Shown piece after piece: positions 18,001 through 27,304 of a stretch of 64,000 bases of DNA (positions are counted from its first letter, which is position 1; each line of letters opens with the position of its first letter). The position numbers were made by a program, and so were the translations under genes. Below the pieces are notes generated by a model. It saw nothing but the letters and a program-made list of their open reading frames with translations, did not search any database and had not been told where the DNA came from. This DNA comes from Sphingobacterium paucimobilis HER1398 (GTDB lineage: Bacteria; Bacteroidota; Bacteroidia; Sphingobacteriales; Sphingobacteriaceae), in NCBI RefSeq assembly GCF_000416985.1, contig NZ_ATDL01000017.1:1-64000 (forward strand), in the 5' to 3' direction.

Positions 18001-20907
18001 GATAAACTCTTACAGATTACTGCTAAAACATTTAGAGACAAAATCACCCCTGGTCAAAAGGAAAAGTGGAGTTTCAGTATCGCGCAGAAAGATCTACCGG
18101 TATCCGAAGCAGAAGTATTGGCTACAATGTATGACAGCGCTTTGGATGCATTTGCAAGCAATAACTTCCCATCATCGTTACCTCAGTATACCCCTTATTT
18201 TGGTAACATCCAATATTACCATCTTCTTAACGGGTTCTATAAAGACGATTATTCCAAGTCAATATTCCATAAAAACAATAGGCTACCGACTTTAGGAAAT
18301 GGATTATCTACCATTTATACTTACGGCCTATTCACGGGGGGACTCATAGATCATCAAGGAATTTTTGACTCTTTCAACACGTTGGATGAAGTTGTCGTTT
18401 CTACCGCACCGCGGCAGAAAATGGCACTAACAGGATCAGTAGCAGGAATCAGCGCAGTAGAAAACCTGAGTATCCGAGGAGCATCCAGTACAGGACCATC
18501 AACTCCGCTATACGTTGTTGATGGAGAAATCATGGATGGCTTTGTCCTTGACAACGTTCCCGCGGACCAAATCGAAAAACTAGAAGTACTCAAAGATGCT
18601 GCTGCGACCGCGCTATATGGTTCCAAAGGTGCACATGGAGTAATTGTTATTACCACTAAAGAAGGTAAAAAGAAACAAGATCAGTTGGATCAAGCACAGA
18701 CACGTACCAACTTACAGGAGACAGCCTTCTTCTTTCCTACCCTGTACACCGATGCCGAGGGCAATATCGACTTCGAGTTCGATACTCCAGAAGCACTATC
18801 GAAATGGAAATTGCTTCTTTTTGCACACCGCAAAGACCTTGCATCCGGCAATGCAACGTTCATCACCCGAACCCAAAAGCAGTTGATGGTACGTCCTAAT
18901 CTACCTCGATACTTAAGGGAAGGTGATGAAATCATGTTGAAAGCACAGGTACAAAACATAAGCAAACAAGGATTGAAGGGCAATGCAAGGATTGAAATAT
19001 TTAACCCAGAAGACAATACAAACATTACCAATCTGTTTTTGAATGGAGATAGCACCCTAGCTTTTGAAGTTTCTGCCACAAACAATAGTATTGTCGAATG
19101 GAAACTTAAAGTACCGGCACATATACCGACAGTACAGATTAAAATCGTCGCTGCTACCGATTCTTTTTCTGATGGTGAAATAGTAGAGTTACCGATCCTC
19201 TCCAATAAGGTATTGATTTCGGATACAGAAAAAATAATTTTGAAGTCCAGAGAATCCAAGGACTACAGCTTACAGAGTAGCGGAAAAGACAATCTACATG
19301 TTAAGGTACAGGTACAAAGCAACCCTATTCTGGAAATTATCGCAACACTAGACTATCTGAAAAACTATCCTTACGAGTCCACAGAACAAAGTGGCAGTAA
19401 ATGGTTTGGTCTGAAAATGGTACAATATGTGGAGAAGAACTATCCAGAAATTGCCGCTTACTTCAAAACACTGGACCAAGATCAAAACAAAAGCGAACTC
19501 GAAGAAAACAGCAGTCTGAGTGAACTGAAACAAGAGGAAATGCCATGGTTACGAGCCATTAAAAGTGAAAAAGAAAAATTAGCTGCTATCGCAACCCTTT
19601 TCAATAGCGATATCCGCGGAGACATCAAAGCGGTCGAAAAGAAGATACTCCAGAACCAAATTGATGGAGGAGGATTCAGTTGGCTTCAAGGAGGAAAAGC
19701 AGATAATCATATCTCTATACGCATGCTCGAAATCGTGGGCAAAGTGCTCCATCTCGACCAAAGTCTAGTGGATTCAGACATGCGAAATGCAATGGAAGGT
19801 CTCACTCAATACTTAGACCAAGACAGTAGTATCTTTAGCCCCAAGGCATCTGTAGAACTCGCTCTGAATTACCTCTATGCTCGCCATTATTGGACGAGTT
19901 ACTTCAAGCCTCAGGGCAACAGCATTCAACAGCTCACCAATAAGCTGGTAAAAGCGCCTGAGGTGACCGCCAAAGGACCAGCAGGTTTAGCGGCCAAAGC
20001 ATGGGTAGTCAACCAATTATATGGTAATGCGAAACAGTCCAATGAATTAAAGAACAGAATTAGTCAAGAGGTCGTCCGTGATAAAGACGGCGGTATGTAC
20101 TGGCCGAGCAATGACCGTGCTTACAACGCCGTCAGTATGCAGTCTTACCTTGTTGAAGCTTATAAGCTAAATGATCCTTCTCAGCTTCAGGCCATAACCC
20201 AATGGTTATACTACAAAAAACAAGTAAACCATTGGAACAATACCTGGATGACCGTAGATGCCATATATGCACTTCTACTCGCTAATAACCCGGACGACTT
20301 TAGCTTGGATAATAAGGTAAGTATACTCGTAGACCGCCAACAGGCCGATACTAAAGATATTGTATTAGGTCAGGTAGCCCTAGATTTTGACCGGTCTACA
20401 TTAGAAAAAGACAAACAGCTAACTATTCAAAATAACAACAATAGAACGATATACGGAGGCATCTATCATCAGTATTTTGTGCCGCTTTCCGAAGTGAAGC
20501 GTAATACCAATGCCCTCTCCATTCAAAAGCAATACTTAGTAGAGCGCAACGGAACCTGGGTAGAAACGACAGAGGCTAAACTAGGCGAGCGTATCAAGGT
20601 CAAGATCATTGTTATAAATGATGCCCCACTGCAGTATGTACATCTGAAAGATAGTCGTGCAGCAGGCGTGGAACCTGTCTATCAACCTTCGGGATACCGT
20701 TGGTGGCAGGGGTATTATCTCAACATGAAAGATGCTTCGACCAACTATTTCTTTGACCATCTAGGAAAAGGAAAAAGAGAGCTCGAATACGAAATCAAAG
20801 CAAATAATATCGGAATATTTAACTCCGGAATAAGCAGTGTCGAGTGTATGTATGATCCGACAGTCAATGCACGATCAGCAAATAAACAACTCGTCATTGT
20901 ACATTAA
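15004..20907 (+). CDS. alpha-2-macroglobulin-like protein with an inserted TonB-receptor plug domain
   Basis: A 1,967-residue exported protein. The ATG at 15004 begins a signal peptide (MKRLIKTYFPLLIICLLPF, probable cleavage after VAQ); a longer frame from 14908 lacks one. The order is: a helical/TPR-like region to about 330; macroglobulin-type beta domains, with the MG2 motif TDRAIYRPGQRVYFK at about 546-560; at about 1128-1222 a SusC/TonB-receptor plug segment (SIRGASS, TPLYVVDG, LKDAAATALYGSKGAHGVIV); the A2M domain from about 1237 (LQETAFFFPTLYTDAEG); and a C-terminal alpha-alpha toroid. The usual thioester motif GCxEQ reads ESTEQ with Ser1459 in place of cysteine, so no covalent thioester can form. 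No beta-barrel follows the plug. A role in protease trapping or envelope defence is inferred from the family only. A terminator follows directly. Confidence 0.85.
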   Translation: MKRLIKTYFPLLIICLLPFMGVAQTTSTPSPKWKEIERLISIRNYEQILPLLADIKAEARRSGNSAEWIRAIVAEGQTKKVNRTNDSLFVEVEKHFQQHIKQASPIERAVLNNFYALFLASNINLYLSDTDNKFIASDNKQKIKHIDSLFHLSLEPKGALLQAPLEKWADLFVSTQNVSLSPTLYHFLAYQYIDFIASYERGNGDKVNQLKEEIIAINESKGYTNATSYLLSLRQDNSYLSALEMATNYLDIIARNKSDYNAYLLAQVAGIYNSRGDKKEALKYINQALKEYPKSPWIDESNNLLKVIKQVNIQLTAKSFAPANQYTPIRISTTNTDSLYIRVYNTSNTLKSYRSFDIKYDSLTHQTSLDAKLVYEELLALKSFADYQNHSTLYKLNPLPFGNYTILVSNNKEFKDDGLYLEVVDQQIIISDLFISASQDQDDDNSTLFRGLLLDRISGKPYTDKKIQLYELNHNNRLALVQGLRTDKKGEFSYTSNQRRAFDSYLLYLPQENQLIDLNKLKTIGRHIYNKPQPDERNQISIQTLTDRAIYRPGQRVYFKSILYNSHTLLGKVMEKEELKIYLHDANHQKIDSLTVTSNAYGSIDGSFILPNKTLAGSFRIVALHKGREQGSHYFQVEEYKRPTFKVTFDTNKETYTLRDTAVFTGAVEMLSGAALPDATVKYNITFYSKKHRQYVTYADSTTTTDAEGKFSFKVALMDSTFKGLNNFSLQYNAEITSQSGEMQATAGQYSFSTRPWQIQIETVGRMEEKKWKNLTIKTSNQNRQPLLFAGKVNIYQLSQPTTVMTRESSQIFSNLEYHLLSPEEYERYFPVLFDRSLLHKEAQKELLASYEFDTRDTGLVQIDSNLFAKGRYMIEAISIQDGDTIKATSYMQLYDAITKKVSNTEFLTANTDKANYSIGDKVTITYQTDEKSAKYLYLFSSLGTAKRPTQLLNIKNGQVTYTFTLEKEQVSPNISFTALLVANNKLAITSTAIPVVRQDKLLQITAKTFRDKITPGQKEKWSFSIAQKDLPVSEAEVLATMYDSALDAFASNNFPSSLPQYTPYFGNIQYYHLLNGFYKDDYSKSIFHKNNRLPTLGNGLSTIYTYGLFTGGLIDHQGIFDSFNTLDEVVVSTAPRQKMALTGSVAGISAVENLSIRGASSTGPSTPLYVVDGEIMDGFVLDNVPADQIEKLEVLKDAAATALYGSKGAHGVIVITTKEGKKKQDQLDQAQTRTNLQETAFFFPTLYTDAEGNIDFEFDTPEALSKWKLLLFAHRKDLASGNATFITRTQKQLMVRPNLPRYLREGDEIMLKAQVQNISKQGLKGNARIEIFNPEDNTNITNLFLNGDSTLAFEVSATNNSIVEWKLKVPAHIPTVQIKIVAATDSFSDGEIVELPILSNKVLISDTEKIILKSRESKDYSLQSSGKDNLHVKVQVQSNPILEIIATLDYLKNYPYESTEQSGSKWFGLKMVQYVEKNYPEIAAYFKTLDQDQNKSELEENSSLSELKQEEMPWLRAIKSEKEKLAAIATLFNSDIRGDIKAVEKKILQNQIDGGGFSWLQGGKADNHISIRMLEIVGKVLHLDQSLVDSDMRNAMEGLTQYLDQDSSIFSPKASVELALNYLYARHYWTSYFKPQGNSIQQLTNKLVKAPEVTAKGPAGLAAKAWVVNQLYGNAKQSNELKNRISQEVVRDKDGGMYWPSNDRAYNAVSMQSYLVEAYKLNDPSQLQAITQWLYYKKQVNHWNNTWMTVDAIYALLLANNPDDFSLDNKVSILVDRQQADTKDIVLGQVALDFDRSTLEKDKQLTIQNNNNRTIYGGIYHQYFVPLSEVKRNTNALSIQKQYLVERNGTWVETTEAKLGERIKVKIIVINDAPLQYVHLKDSRAAGVEPVYQPSGYRWWQGYYLNMKDASTNYFFDHLGKGKRELEYEIKANNIGIFNSGISSVECMYDPTVNARSANKQLVIVH

Positions 20908-20925
20908 CACACCTTATAATAGACT

Positions 20926-20967
20926 AAAAAAGGGGCGCCAACTGTTTGTTGAGCGCCCCTTTTTTTA
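20926..20967. terminator. bidirectional terminator between the macroglobulin gene and hppA
   Basis: AGGGGCGC (20931-20938) pairs with GCGCCCCT (20953-20960). The stem is flanked by A5 on the left and T7 on the right, so it can stop transcripts arriving from both convergent genes. Confidence 0.88.
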
Positions 20968-20981
20968 GCAGACTCGTGCTA

Positions 20982-23210
20982 CTACGTATTTTTTGTATAT
21001 AACAAGACAATCTTTTCCTTAGGAACTTCCTTACCCTTCTTCGCTGATGTCAGGCTATGTTCTCCGAGAATCGGAGCTATTACCAAGCCTACTAAACAAG
21101 TAAGTTTGATCAGGATATTCATAGAAGGCCCAGATGTATCTTTAAAAGGATCTCCTACTGTATCTCCCGTAACCGCAGCTTTGTGCGCTTCCGACCCCTT
21201 GTACGTCATCTCTCCATTTATTTCTACCCCTGCCTCAAACGACTTCTTCGCGTTATCCCATGCACCTCCGGCATTATTCTGAAATATAGCCCACAGTACT
21301 CCCGACACAGCAACTCCTGCCATATATGCCCCCAAAGCCTCAGGTCCCATAATAAAGCCAACTAGAATCGGAGTGATTATCGTTAAAGCTCCGGGGAGCA
21401 TCATTTCGCGTAGCGCTGCTTTGGTCGATATTTCCACACACTTATCATACTCGGGTTTGCCTGTGCCTTCCAATATTCCTGGTATTTCACGAAACTGCCG
21501 GCGTACCTCATTGACCATATCCATAGCCGCCTTGCCAACAGATTGCATCGCTAAGGCCGAAAACACTACAGGTACCATACCACCGATAAAAAGAGCGGCG
21601 AGTACATCTGCTTTAAAAATATTGATACCATCTATCCCTGTAAACGTGACATAAGCCGCAAATAAAGCAAGAGCAGTCAAGGCAGCAGAAGCGATGGCAA
21701 ACCCCTTTCCTACTGCAGCAGTTGTATTACCAACCGAATCCAATACATCCGTACGCTGCCGAACCTCTTTTGGCAATTCACTCATCTCAGCAATTCCTCC
21801 TGCATTATCAGCAATAGGACCGAAAGCATCTATGGCCAACTGCATAGCTGTGGTCGCCATCATAGCCGATGCCGCAATAGCGACTCCGTAGAATCCAGCC
21901 AAAGCATAAGATCCCCAAATCGCAAAAGCAAATAATAAGACTGATGAAAAGGTCGATATCATTCCGGTAGCCAATCCAGCTATAATATTAGTTCCGGCTC
22001 CCGTTGAGGAATTCCGTACAATATTAAGGACAGGTTTTTTCCCCAATCCAGTATAGTACTCCGTAAAAGCAGAAATTAATCCACCAACGGCCAATCCCAC
22101 TAGCGTTGCATAGAAAATATTCATCCGTGGTATATCTTTCAATCCTTCGCCAAAGAACTTCATTTTTATAACCTCAGGCAACATGTATTGAATCAGAAAA
22201 AAACAAGCTACGACCGTCAAAATGATAGATACCCAGTTGCCCATATTTAGCGCCTTCTGCACTTGGGCTTCTTTAGCATCATTGCTCGATACTTTGACAA
22301 AGAAGGTGCCGATGATTGAAGCCAATATACCGACTCCAGCAATTACAATTGGCAGTAAGATTGGTCCCATACCTTGAAATGCATCTGTATATACCGTACC
22401 GGATGCTTCACTCATATCTTTGATAACATAATTACCCAATACCATAGAAGCCAACACCGTCGCCACATAAGAGCCAAAGAGATCGGCTCCCATTCCCGCT
22501 ACATCGCCCACATTATCGCCCACATTGTCAGCGATAGTTGCAGGGTTTCTAGGATCATCTTCAGGAATTCCCGCCTCTACCTTACCTACTAAGTCTGCGC
22601 CAACATCCGCGGCCTTCGTATAGATACCGCCCCCTACACGTGCAAATAAAGCAATCGATTCTGCTCCTAGAGAGAATCCTGCCAATGCTTCCAACACCAC
22701 CGTCATTTCACTATAGAAGCTGTTCTCACCTGAGATAAACATTTTTACGAATAGCAGAAAAAAGATATTCAGTCCCAGAACGGCCAATCCGGCCACTCCC
22801 AATCCCATGACCGTACCACCTGAAAAGGAAACTTTCAATGCCTGAGGCAAACTGGTACGAGCGGCCTGTGTTGTACGTACATTGGCACTAGTAGCGATAC
22901 GCATACCGATATTTCCGGCCAATGCAGAAAAGAAAGCGCCGAATACAAACGCAATGACAATAATCCAATGCGTAGTCTCTACCAAGGTCGAAACAAAAAA
23001 TAATGCGATGGAAGCAATAACGACGAAAACTAATAGAATACGATACTCTGCTTTCAGGAAGGCCATTGCCCCTTCTTGAATACTCCTTGAAATGGCTTGC
23101 ATCCGGCTTTCACCCGAATCTTGTTTTTTTACCCAACTTGATTTGGATAACATAAATAATAGACCGAGCACAGCAAGGGCAGCGGGCAGGTAAATGATAA
23201 GGTTCTCCAT
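20982..23210 (-). CDS. hppA: membrane-bound cation-pumping pyrophosphatase
   Basis: Integral membrane enzyme that couples pyrophosphate hydrolysis to proton (or sodium) pumping. It is 742 residues with about 16 transmembrane segments. The catalytic signature is seen as ADVGADLVGKVEAGIPEDD followed by NPATIADNVGDNVGDVAGMG. The marker region reads GNTTAAVGKGFAIASAA, with alanine where K-independent enzymes carry lysine, which places it in the potassium-dependent class. Known Na-pumping members belong to that class, but the ion cannot be decided by eye. It is a single-gene unit convergent with the macroglobulin gene. The 98 bases between it and recQ show no clear promoter. Confidence 0.93.
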   Translation of the reverse strand: MENLIIYLPAALAVLGLLFMLSKSSWVKKQDSGESRMQAISRSIQEGAMAFLKAEYRILLVFVVIASIALFFVSTLVETTHWIIVIAFVFGAFFSALAGNIGMRIATSANVRTTQAARTSLPQALKVSFSGGTVMGLGVAGLAVLGLNIFFLLFVKMFISGENSFYSEMTVVLEALAGFSLGAESIALFARVGGGIYTKAADVGADLVGKVEAGIPEDDPRNPATIADNVGDNVGDVAGMGADLFGSYVATVLASMVLGNYVIKDMSEASGTVYTDAFQGMGPILLPIVIAGVGILASIIGTFFVKVSSNDAKEAQVQKALNMGNWVSIILTVVACFFLIQYMLPEVIKMKFFGEGLKDIPRMNIFYATLVGLAVGGLISAFTEYYTGLGKKPVLNIVRNSSTGAGTNIIAGLATGMISTFSSVLLFAFAIWGSYALAGFYGVAIAASAMMATTAMQLAIDAFGPIADNAGGIAEMSELPKEVRQRTDVLDSVGNTTAAVGKGFAIASAALTALALFAAYVTFTGIDGINIFKADVLAALFIGGMVPVVFSALAMQSVGKAAMDMVNEVRRQFREIPGILEGTGKPEYDKCVEISTKAALREMMLPGALTIITPILVGFIMGPEALGAYMAGVAVSGVLWAIFQNNAGGAWDNAKKSFEAGVEINGEMTYKGSEAHKAAVTGDTVGDPFKDTSGPSMNILIKLTCLVGLVIAPILGEHSLTSAKKGKEVPKEKIVLLYTKNT

Positions 23211-23308
23211 AAACTGTTTATTTGGTTACAGTTAAAGCTATCACTTTTTTTTGACAACAGAAAACCTTTAACACTTTCTTTTTGAGACCTTTCGCTCCAG
23301 AACAACAC

Positions 23309-25207
23309 TTAATGTGCGATCCAATAATAAAGCGAATCGCGCAGCTCAACCTTTTCCAAATCCACTAATCTACGCAATACTTGAATTCGCTTATTCTCAT
23401 CCGACACCGGGATAGCGTCAATGAGTTCATGGAGTGCTAATGCTTTTTCAAGCAACAGCACCCTGACTTCTTGCTCGATCTTCAGCTCCTGTTCTTCTTT
23501 AAAATTCCGGCTCAAACAGAGATCACATACACCGCACACCGCAGATTCAAGCTCGCCAAAATAAGAAAGCAAAGCCTGGCTTCTGCACATTCCCTCATCT
23601 AGATAGGCATACACTGCTTTGACCTGACGCTCCTTTATCTGCCGACGTTCTCTCAAAAAATCAGTATCGATATACAAGTTTTTGTAATCAACACGACTTT
23701 GCAAAAACTGAAGTTGGGGTTTGTCCGTACTTTTTAAATAGGATGCGATCTGTTGTTTTTCCAGGCCCTGCAACAGTTCTACGATCACTTCATAGGGCAG
23801 TTTCAGCTTTTTCGCAAACTCGTACTCGTTGATGGGCACATAAAAATCAAAGACACCTCCATAGGTACGCAACACCGCTTTGATTATAGGATCATATTTA
23901 GCCGACTGTACCTGGAATTTATACAGTTCCTGAAAATCTATTTCAAATTTTAGTCGGGAAGGTATATAGACTGCCTCTGATAATGCGAGCCATCCATCAC
24001 GCTCCAAGAACTTTAACGCACTGAGGGTCTGCAGCAGATCTAGTGTATATTTCTTACTAAACTCGACAATATCAAAATCAAAAAACAAACCTTGACCAGA
24101 TCCATAAGCGATCTGATAATAATTTGCCAGATAGTGATATACCTGTTGGATAAAACTAACTTCAGGAAAGCTGCTCTCCAAATTTGTCCACAGACGGTCT
24201 CGGTCCGCCTGTTGGTACAAAAGAACAGGGAATGCCTTCTTTTCATCACGCCCTGCACGTCCTGCCTCTTGGTAATAAGCTTCCAACGAATCGGGAATAT
24301 CCAAATGAATGACAAAACGCACATCGGACTTATCGATTCCCATACCAAATGCATTAGTTGCTACGATAACCCGCATCTTATTCGAACTCCAAGCATCCTG
24401 TTTTGCCGAACGCTCCTTCATTCCCAACCCCGCGTGGTAATAATCAGCGGGGACACCATGATTCAGCAGGAACCGAGCCACTTCCTGTGTTTCTCTTCGA
24501 TTACGAACATATACAACACCTGTGCCACCTACCTTTTTGACAATGCGCAACATCCGGTTCATCTTATTTTCCTCTTCCAATGCCATGTATCCTAGATTGA
24601 CGCGCGCAAAGCTACGGCTCAAAACATGGGGACTCACAAACCCCAACTGCTCTTGGATATCGACAACAACATTGGGCGTTGCTGTTGCTGTCACTGCTAA
24701 AAAAGGAACTTTAGGATGTAATTCTCGAAGTTGAGCTATCTGTAGATAAGAAGGTCTAAAATCATACCCCCATTGCGATATACAGTGTGCCTCATCGATA
24801 GCCCAAAGATTGACCTTCATGTAACGAAGCCGCTCCCTGACCAGATCGGAATACAATCGCTCAGGAGCCAGGTAAAGAAACTTGATTTTACCGAATATGC
24901 AATTATCCAATGCTATATCAATTTCTCGGTACCCCATACCAGAATAAATAGCTATAGCTTCAATCCCTCTACCGCGCAGTTGCTCTACCTGATCTTTCAT
25001 CAATGCAATCAAAGGACTAATCACTACACAAATTCCCTCTTGCATCAGCGCCGGTATTTGGAAACAAATCGACTTGCCTCCCCCCGTAGGCATCAAAGCC
25101 AGCGTATCCCTTCCGTTTAAGACGGATGAAATGATCTCTTCCTGTAAAGGACGAAAACCATCGTATCCCCAATACTGCTTTAATATAGAAAGACTATTTT
25201 GTACCAT
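23309..25207 (-). CDS. recQ: RecQ-family ATP-dependent DNA helicase
   Basis: A 3'-5' helicase of superfamily 2, 632 residues. The N-terminal motor has Walker A MPTGGGKS (about 39-46), SPLIALMKDQV, DEAHCISQWGYDFRPSY and the second RecA lobe ending in QEAGRAGRDE. The RecQ-specific zinc-binding region CRSQALLSYFGE...CGVCDLC follows at about 540-565. The C-terminus is short with no obvious HRDC domain, as in many secondary RecQ proteins of Bacteroidota, so the genome may hold another copy. It starts 3 bases after comEC ends, at the tail of a leftward operon with outer-membrane proteins, which suggests a link to DNA uptake or recombination of incoming DNA. Confidence 0.92.
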   Translation of the reverse strand: MVQNSLSILKQYWGYDGFRPLQEEIISSVLNGRDTLALMPTGGGKSICFQIPALMQEGICVVISPLIALMKDQVEQLRGRGIEAIAIYSGMGYREIDIALDNCIFGKIKFLYLAPERLYSDLVRERLRYMKVNLWAIDEAHCISQWGYDFRPSYLQIAQLRELHPKVPFLAVTATATPNVVVDIQEQLGFVSPHVLSRSFARVNLGYMALEEENKMNRMLRIVKKVGGTGVVYVRNRRETQEVARFLLNHGVPADYYHAGLGMKERSAKQDAWSSNKMRVIVATNAFGMGIDKSDVRFVIHLDIPDSLEAYYQEAGRAGRDEKKAFPVLLYQQADRDRLWTNLESSFPEVSFIQQVYHYLANYYQIAYGSGQGLFFDFDIVEFSKKYTLDLLQTLSALKFLERDGWLALSEAVYIPSRLKFEIDFQELYKFQVQSAKYDPIIKAVLRTYGGVFDFYVPINEYEFAKKLKLPYEVIVELLQGLEKQQIASYLKSTDKPQLQFLQSRVDYKNLYIDTDFLRERRQIKERQVKAVYAYLDEGMCRSQALLSYFGELESAVCGVCDLCLSRNFKEEQELKIEQEVRVLLLEKALALHELIDAIPVSDENKRIQVLRRLVDLEKVELRDSLYYWIAH

Positions 25208-25210
25208 TTC

Positions 25211-27304
25211 TTATTCTCCATCCCAAACATAAGCAAAATTATTTTTGAGTATATACATCGGGACATCAAGACTATCCGTATCCGAATAAATAGATGCAAT
25301 CGTTCTATCTGCATTACTCCCATCGAACAAAAAAAGTGGGGCTCTACCAAGTTTTTCTACAACACTTTCAATAATATTTTTATTATTTTTACGCCAGATG
25401 ACCATATCCACGTCAGATAAGGTATCAAGTAGTCCTGTCTCCAGAATCAGTATTCTTTTATCTCCTAACGACAAGATGTGATTTTGCCTTTCCTCTGCTA
25501 CCAATTTCTTATATTGAATATGTTCCAGCGGAACAAACCGACATAAGTCCGGCAGTATAGAAAAACGACTACCACTATGACTCAATGAATCAAAAGTAGT
25601 ATACAACACGGCCTTCCCTTTTTTTATTTGTGCAATGGCCAAATGCGAACGAACATTATAAATGCGATACCCGCTGTACGTTGACCTTTGAACATAATGA
25701 AGACTGCCAAAAACCGAAAACATCAACAGACAGGCCATCGCCATAAAAAGAGCCTTTTTATACCTATAATTCCACGCACATACCATTGCTATCAATATTA
25801 AGAACGCCAGAACAACTTGAATTTGACTCCATATAATCCCATCCAGCACCGCATAAGGCAGTCTTTCCAAATACGCTAGCCCATATACAGAAAATTGCAG
25901 CAATGCTTCTAAGACGACTCCTACATAAGTATTGATTATTTCCAAAGGACACAATGCCAGCAATGTTCCCAAATACATAATTCCGGTACTCGGCAAGGCT
26001 ATAAACAAATTGGCTGGAATAAAATAAGTAGGGAATTGTCCAAAATAGTATAGAATAACAGGTAATGTAAACAATTGAGCTGCTATAGAGATATACGTAT
26101 ACTCGACAATCCAACTCCACCATCTGATGGTGGGCAGATAGAGCTTTTTCAATAAGGGCTGCAAGAGAAGAATTCCCAATACGGCAAGATAAGACAGCTG
26201 AAAGCCAATATCAAATAAGCTCTTGGGAAATAACAACAAGATAAAAAGTGCAGACGCAAACAGGGTATTCAACGTTACTTGCTGTCGGCTGACAGTAAAT
26301 GAAACAATAAAGAACGTAATCATAATTCCTGCACGAAGTATGGGGGGACTCATTCCAGTGAGAACAACATAAAACCAGACTGCACTGACGATAAGCACAC
26401 TGCGCAGGGGGCGCCCATATGGAAAATATCCCATCCATTTCAGTAACAAGGTCAAAATTCCAAACACCATCGCTACGTGCAAACCAGAAACACTCAGTAT
26501 GTGAACCGTCCCTGTATTGGTAAATGCTTTAACCATTTGCTCATCCATCTCCGAACGATAACCAAAAATCAATGCGACCGCCAGCTGTAATGCTCTATCG
26601 TCTTCAATATACAGTGAAAATTTTTCCATCATTTGCTCCCGGAATGAAAGCGCATTCGCCAAAATAACATTCCCTTTGCCTACATCGATTTTGATGACTT
26701 CGTCAGAAGCTAAAAAGCATTGATGCCAAATATCTTTTGTTGCCAGGTAATTTCGATAATTAAATTCGTTGGGATTAGACGGCTTTTTTACTTCCTTTAC
26801 ATTATTTGTTACATGCAGCATATCACCATACTGGATTTTTGGCATTGCTACAGAATCTATGCCTATGGTCATCATCAGTTTACCGACTGTACGTGTCTTG
26901 CCTGTATCGCTTACTACTGCTTTCACCACTACTGGAAACCGCAGCATTTTACCGCGCAATTGAGGTTCATCGTCCACCACGACCAAAAGACTCTTGCCCA
27001 CAAAATTCGAGAAATGTGACGGCTGATAAGACGGCATTGTCCGTAAGGTCAACCACATCCCCAGTAAGCACCAAGTGCTGTAAAAGGCAAAGACAAACAA
27101 TAACCTTCCCCAAGTTTGCTTTCGTTTAAAAAATCCCAGGCACTGTAATACAAAAAAAGAAAATACAACTAAATACCAATGCATAAAAGAATCCATTCTA
27201 TGGTAATATCCTATATAAACACCTAGCACAAAAGCCAAAAAGGGTTTAAGCATAGGAATCTTTGGAAACTCTAAACCGAGGAGATTATTTTTCACCATTG
27301 CCAT
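25211..27304 (-). CDS. comEC: ComEC/Rec2-family DNA-uptake membrane channel
   Basis: A 697-residue polytopic protein: three transmembrane segments at the N-terminus, a DUF4131-like soluble region (about 100-230), then the competence domain with the conserved SVSGLHVAMVFG (about 270) and LTGMSPPILRAGIM. ComEC carries single-stranded DNA across the inner membrane during transformation. The C-terminal region after about 560 is soluble and short and lacks the clear HxHxDH motif of the metallo-beta-lactamase domain found in Bacillus ComEC. Its start overlaps the stop of the upstream HHH gene by 13 bases (a second ATG at 27298 is possible), so the two are translationally coupled. recQ follows 3 bases downstream. 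Confidence 0.88.
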   Translation of the reverse strand: MAMVKNNLLGLEFPKIPMLKPFLAFVLGVYIGYYHRMDSFMHWYLVVFSFFVLQCLGFFKRKQTWGRLLFVFAFYSTWCLLGMWLTLRTMPSYQPSHFSNFVGKSLLVVVDDEPQLRGKMLRFPVVVKAVVSDTGKTRTVGKLMMTIGIDSVAMPKIQYGDMLHVTNNVKEVKKPSNPNEFNYRNYLATKDIWHQCFLASDEVIKIDVGKGNVILANALSFREQMMEKFSLYIEDDRALQLAVALIFGYRSEMDEQMVKAFTNTGTVHILSVSGLHVAMVFGILTLLLKWMGYFPYGRPLRSVLIVSAVWFYVVLTGMSPPILRAGIMITFFIVSFTVSRQQVTLNTLFASALFILLLFPKSLFDIGFQLSYLAVLGILLLQPLLKKLYLPTIRWWSWIVEYTYISIAAQLFTLPVILYYFGQFPTYFIPANLFIALPSTGIMYLGTLLALCPLEIINTYVGVVLEALLQFSVYGLAYLERLPYAVLDGIIWSQIQVVLAFLILIAMVCAWNYRYKKALFMAMACLLMFSVFGSLHYVQRSTYSGYRIYNVRSHLAIAQIKKGKAVLYTTFDSLSHSGSRFSILPDLCRFVPLEHIQYKKLVAEERQNHILSLGDKRILILETGLLDTLSDVDMVIWRKNNKNIIESVVEKLGRAPLFLFDGSNADRTIASIYSDTDSLDVPMYILKNNFAYVWDGE

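Noticed and set aside
18690..19259. A 189-codon frame antisense to the macroglobulin-like gene
   Set aside because: It is a shadow frame with no domain or start signal, and the opposite strand carries clear conserved domains.
15004..20907. A TonB-dependent receptor (SusC) gene
   Set aside because: Only the plug segment is present. There is no 22-strand barrel, and macroglobulin domains lie on both sides.
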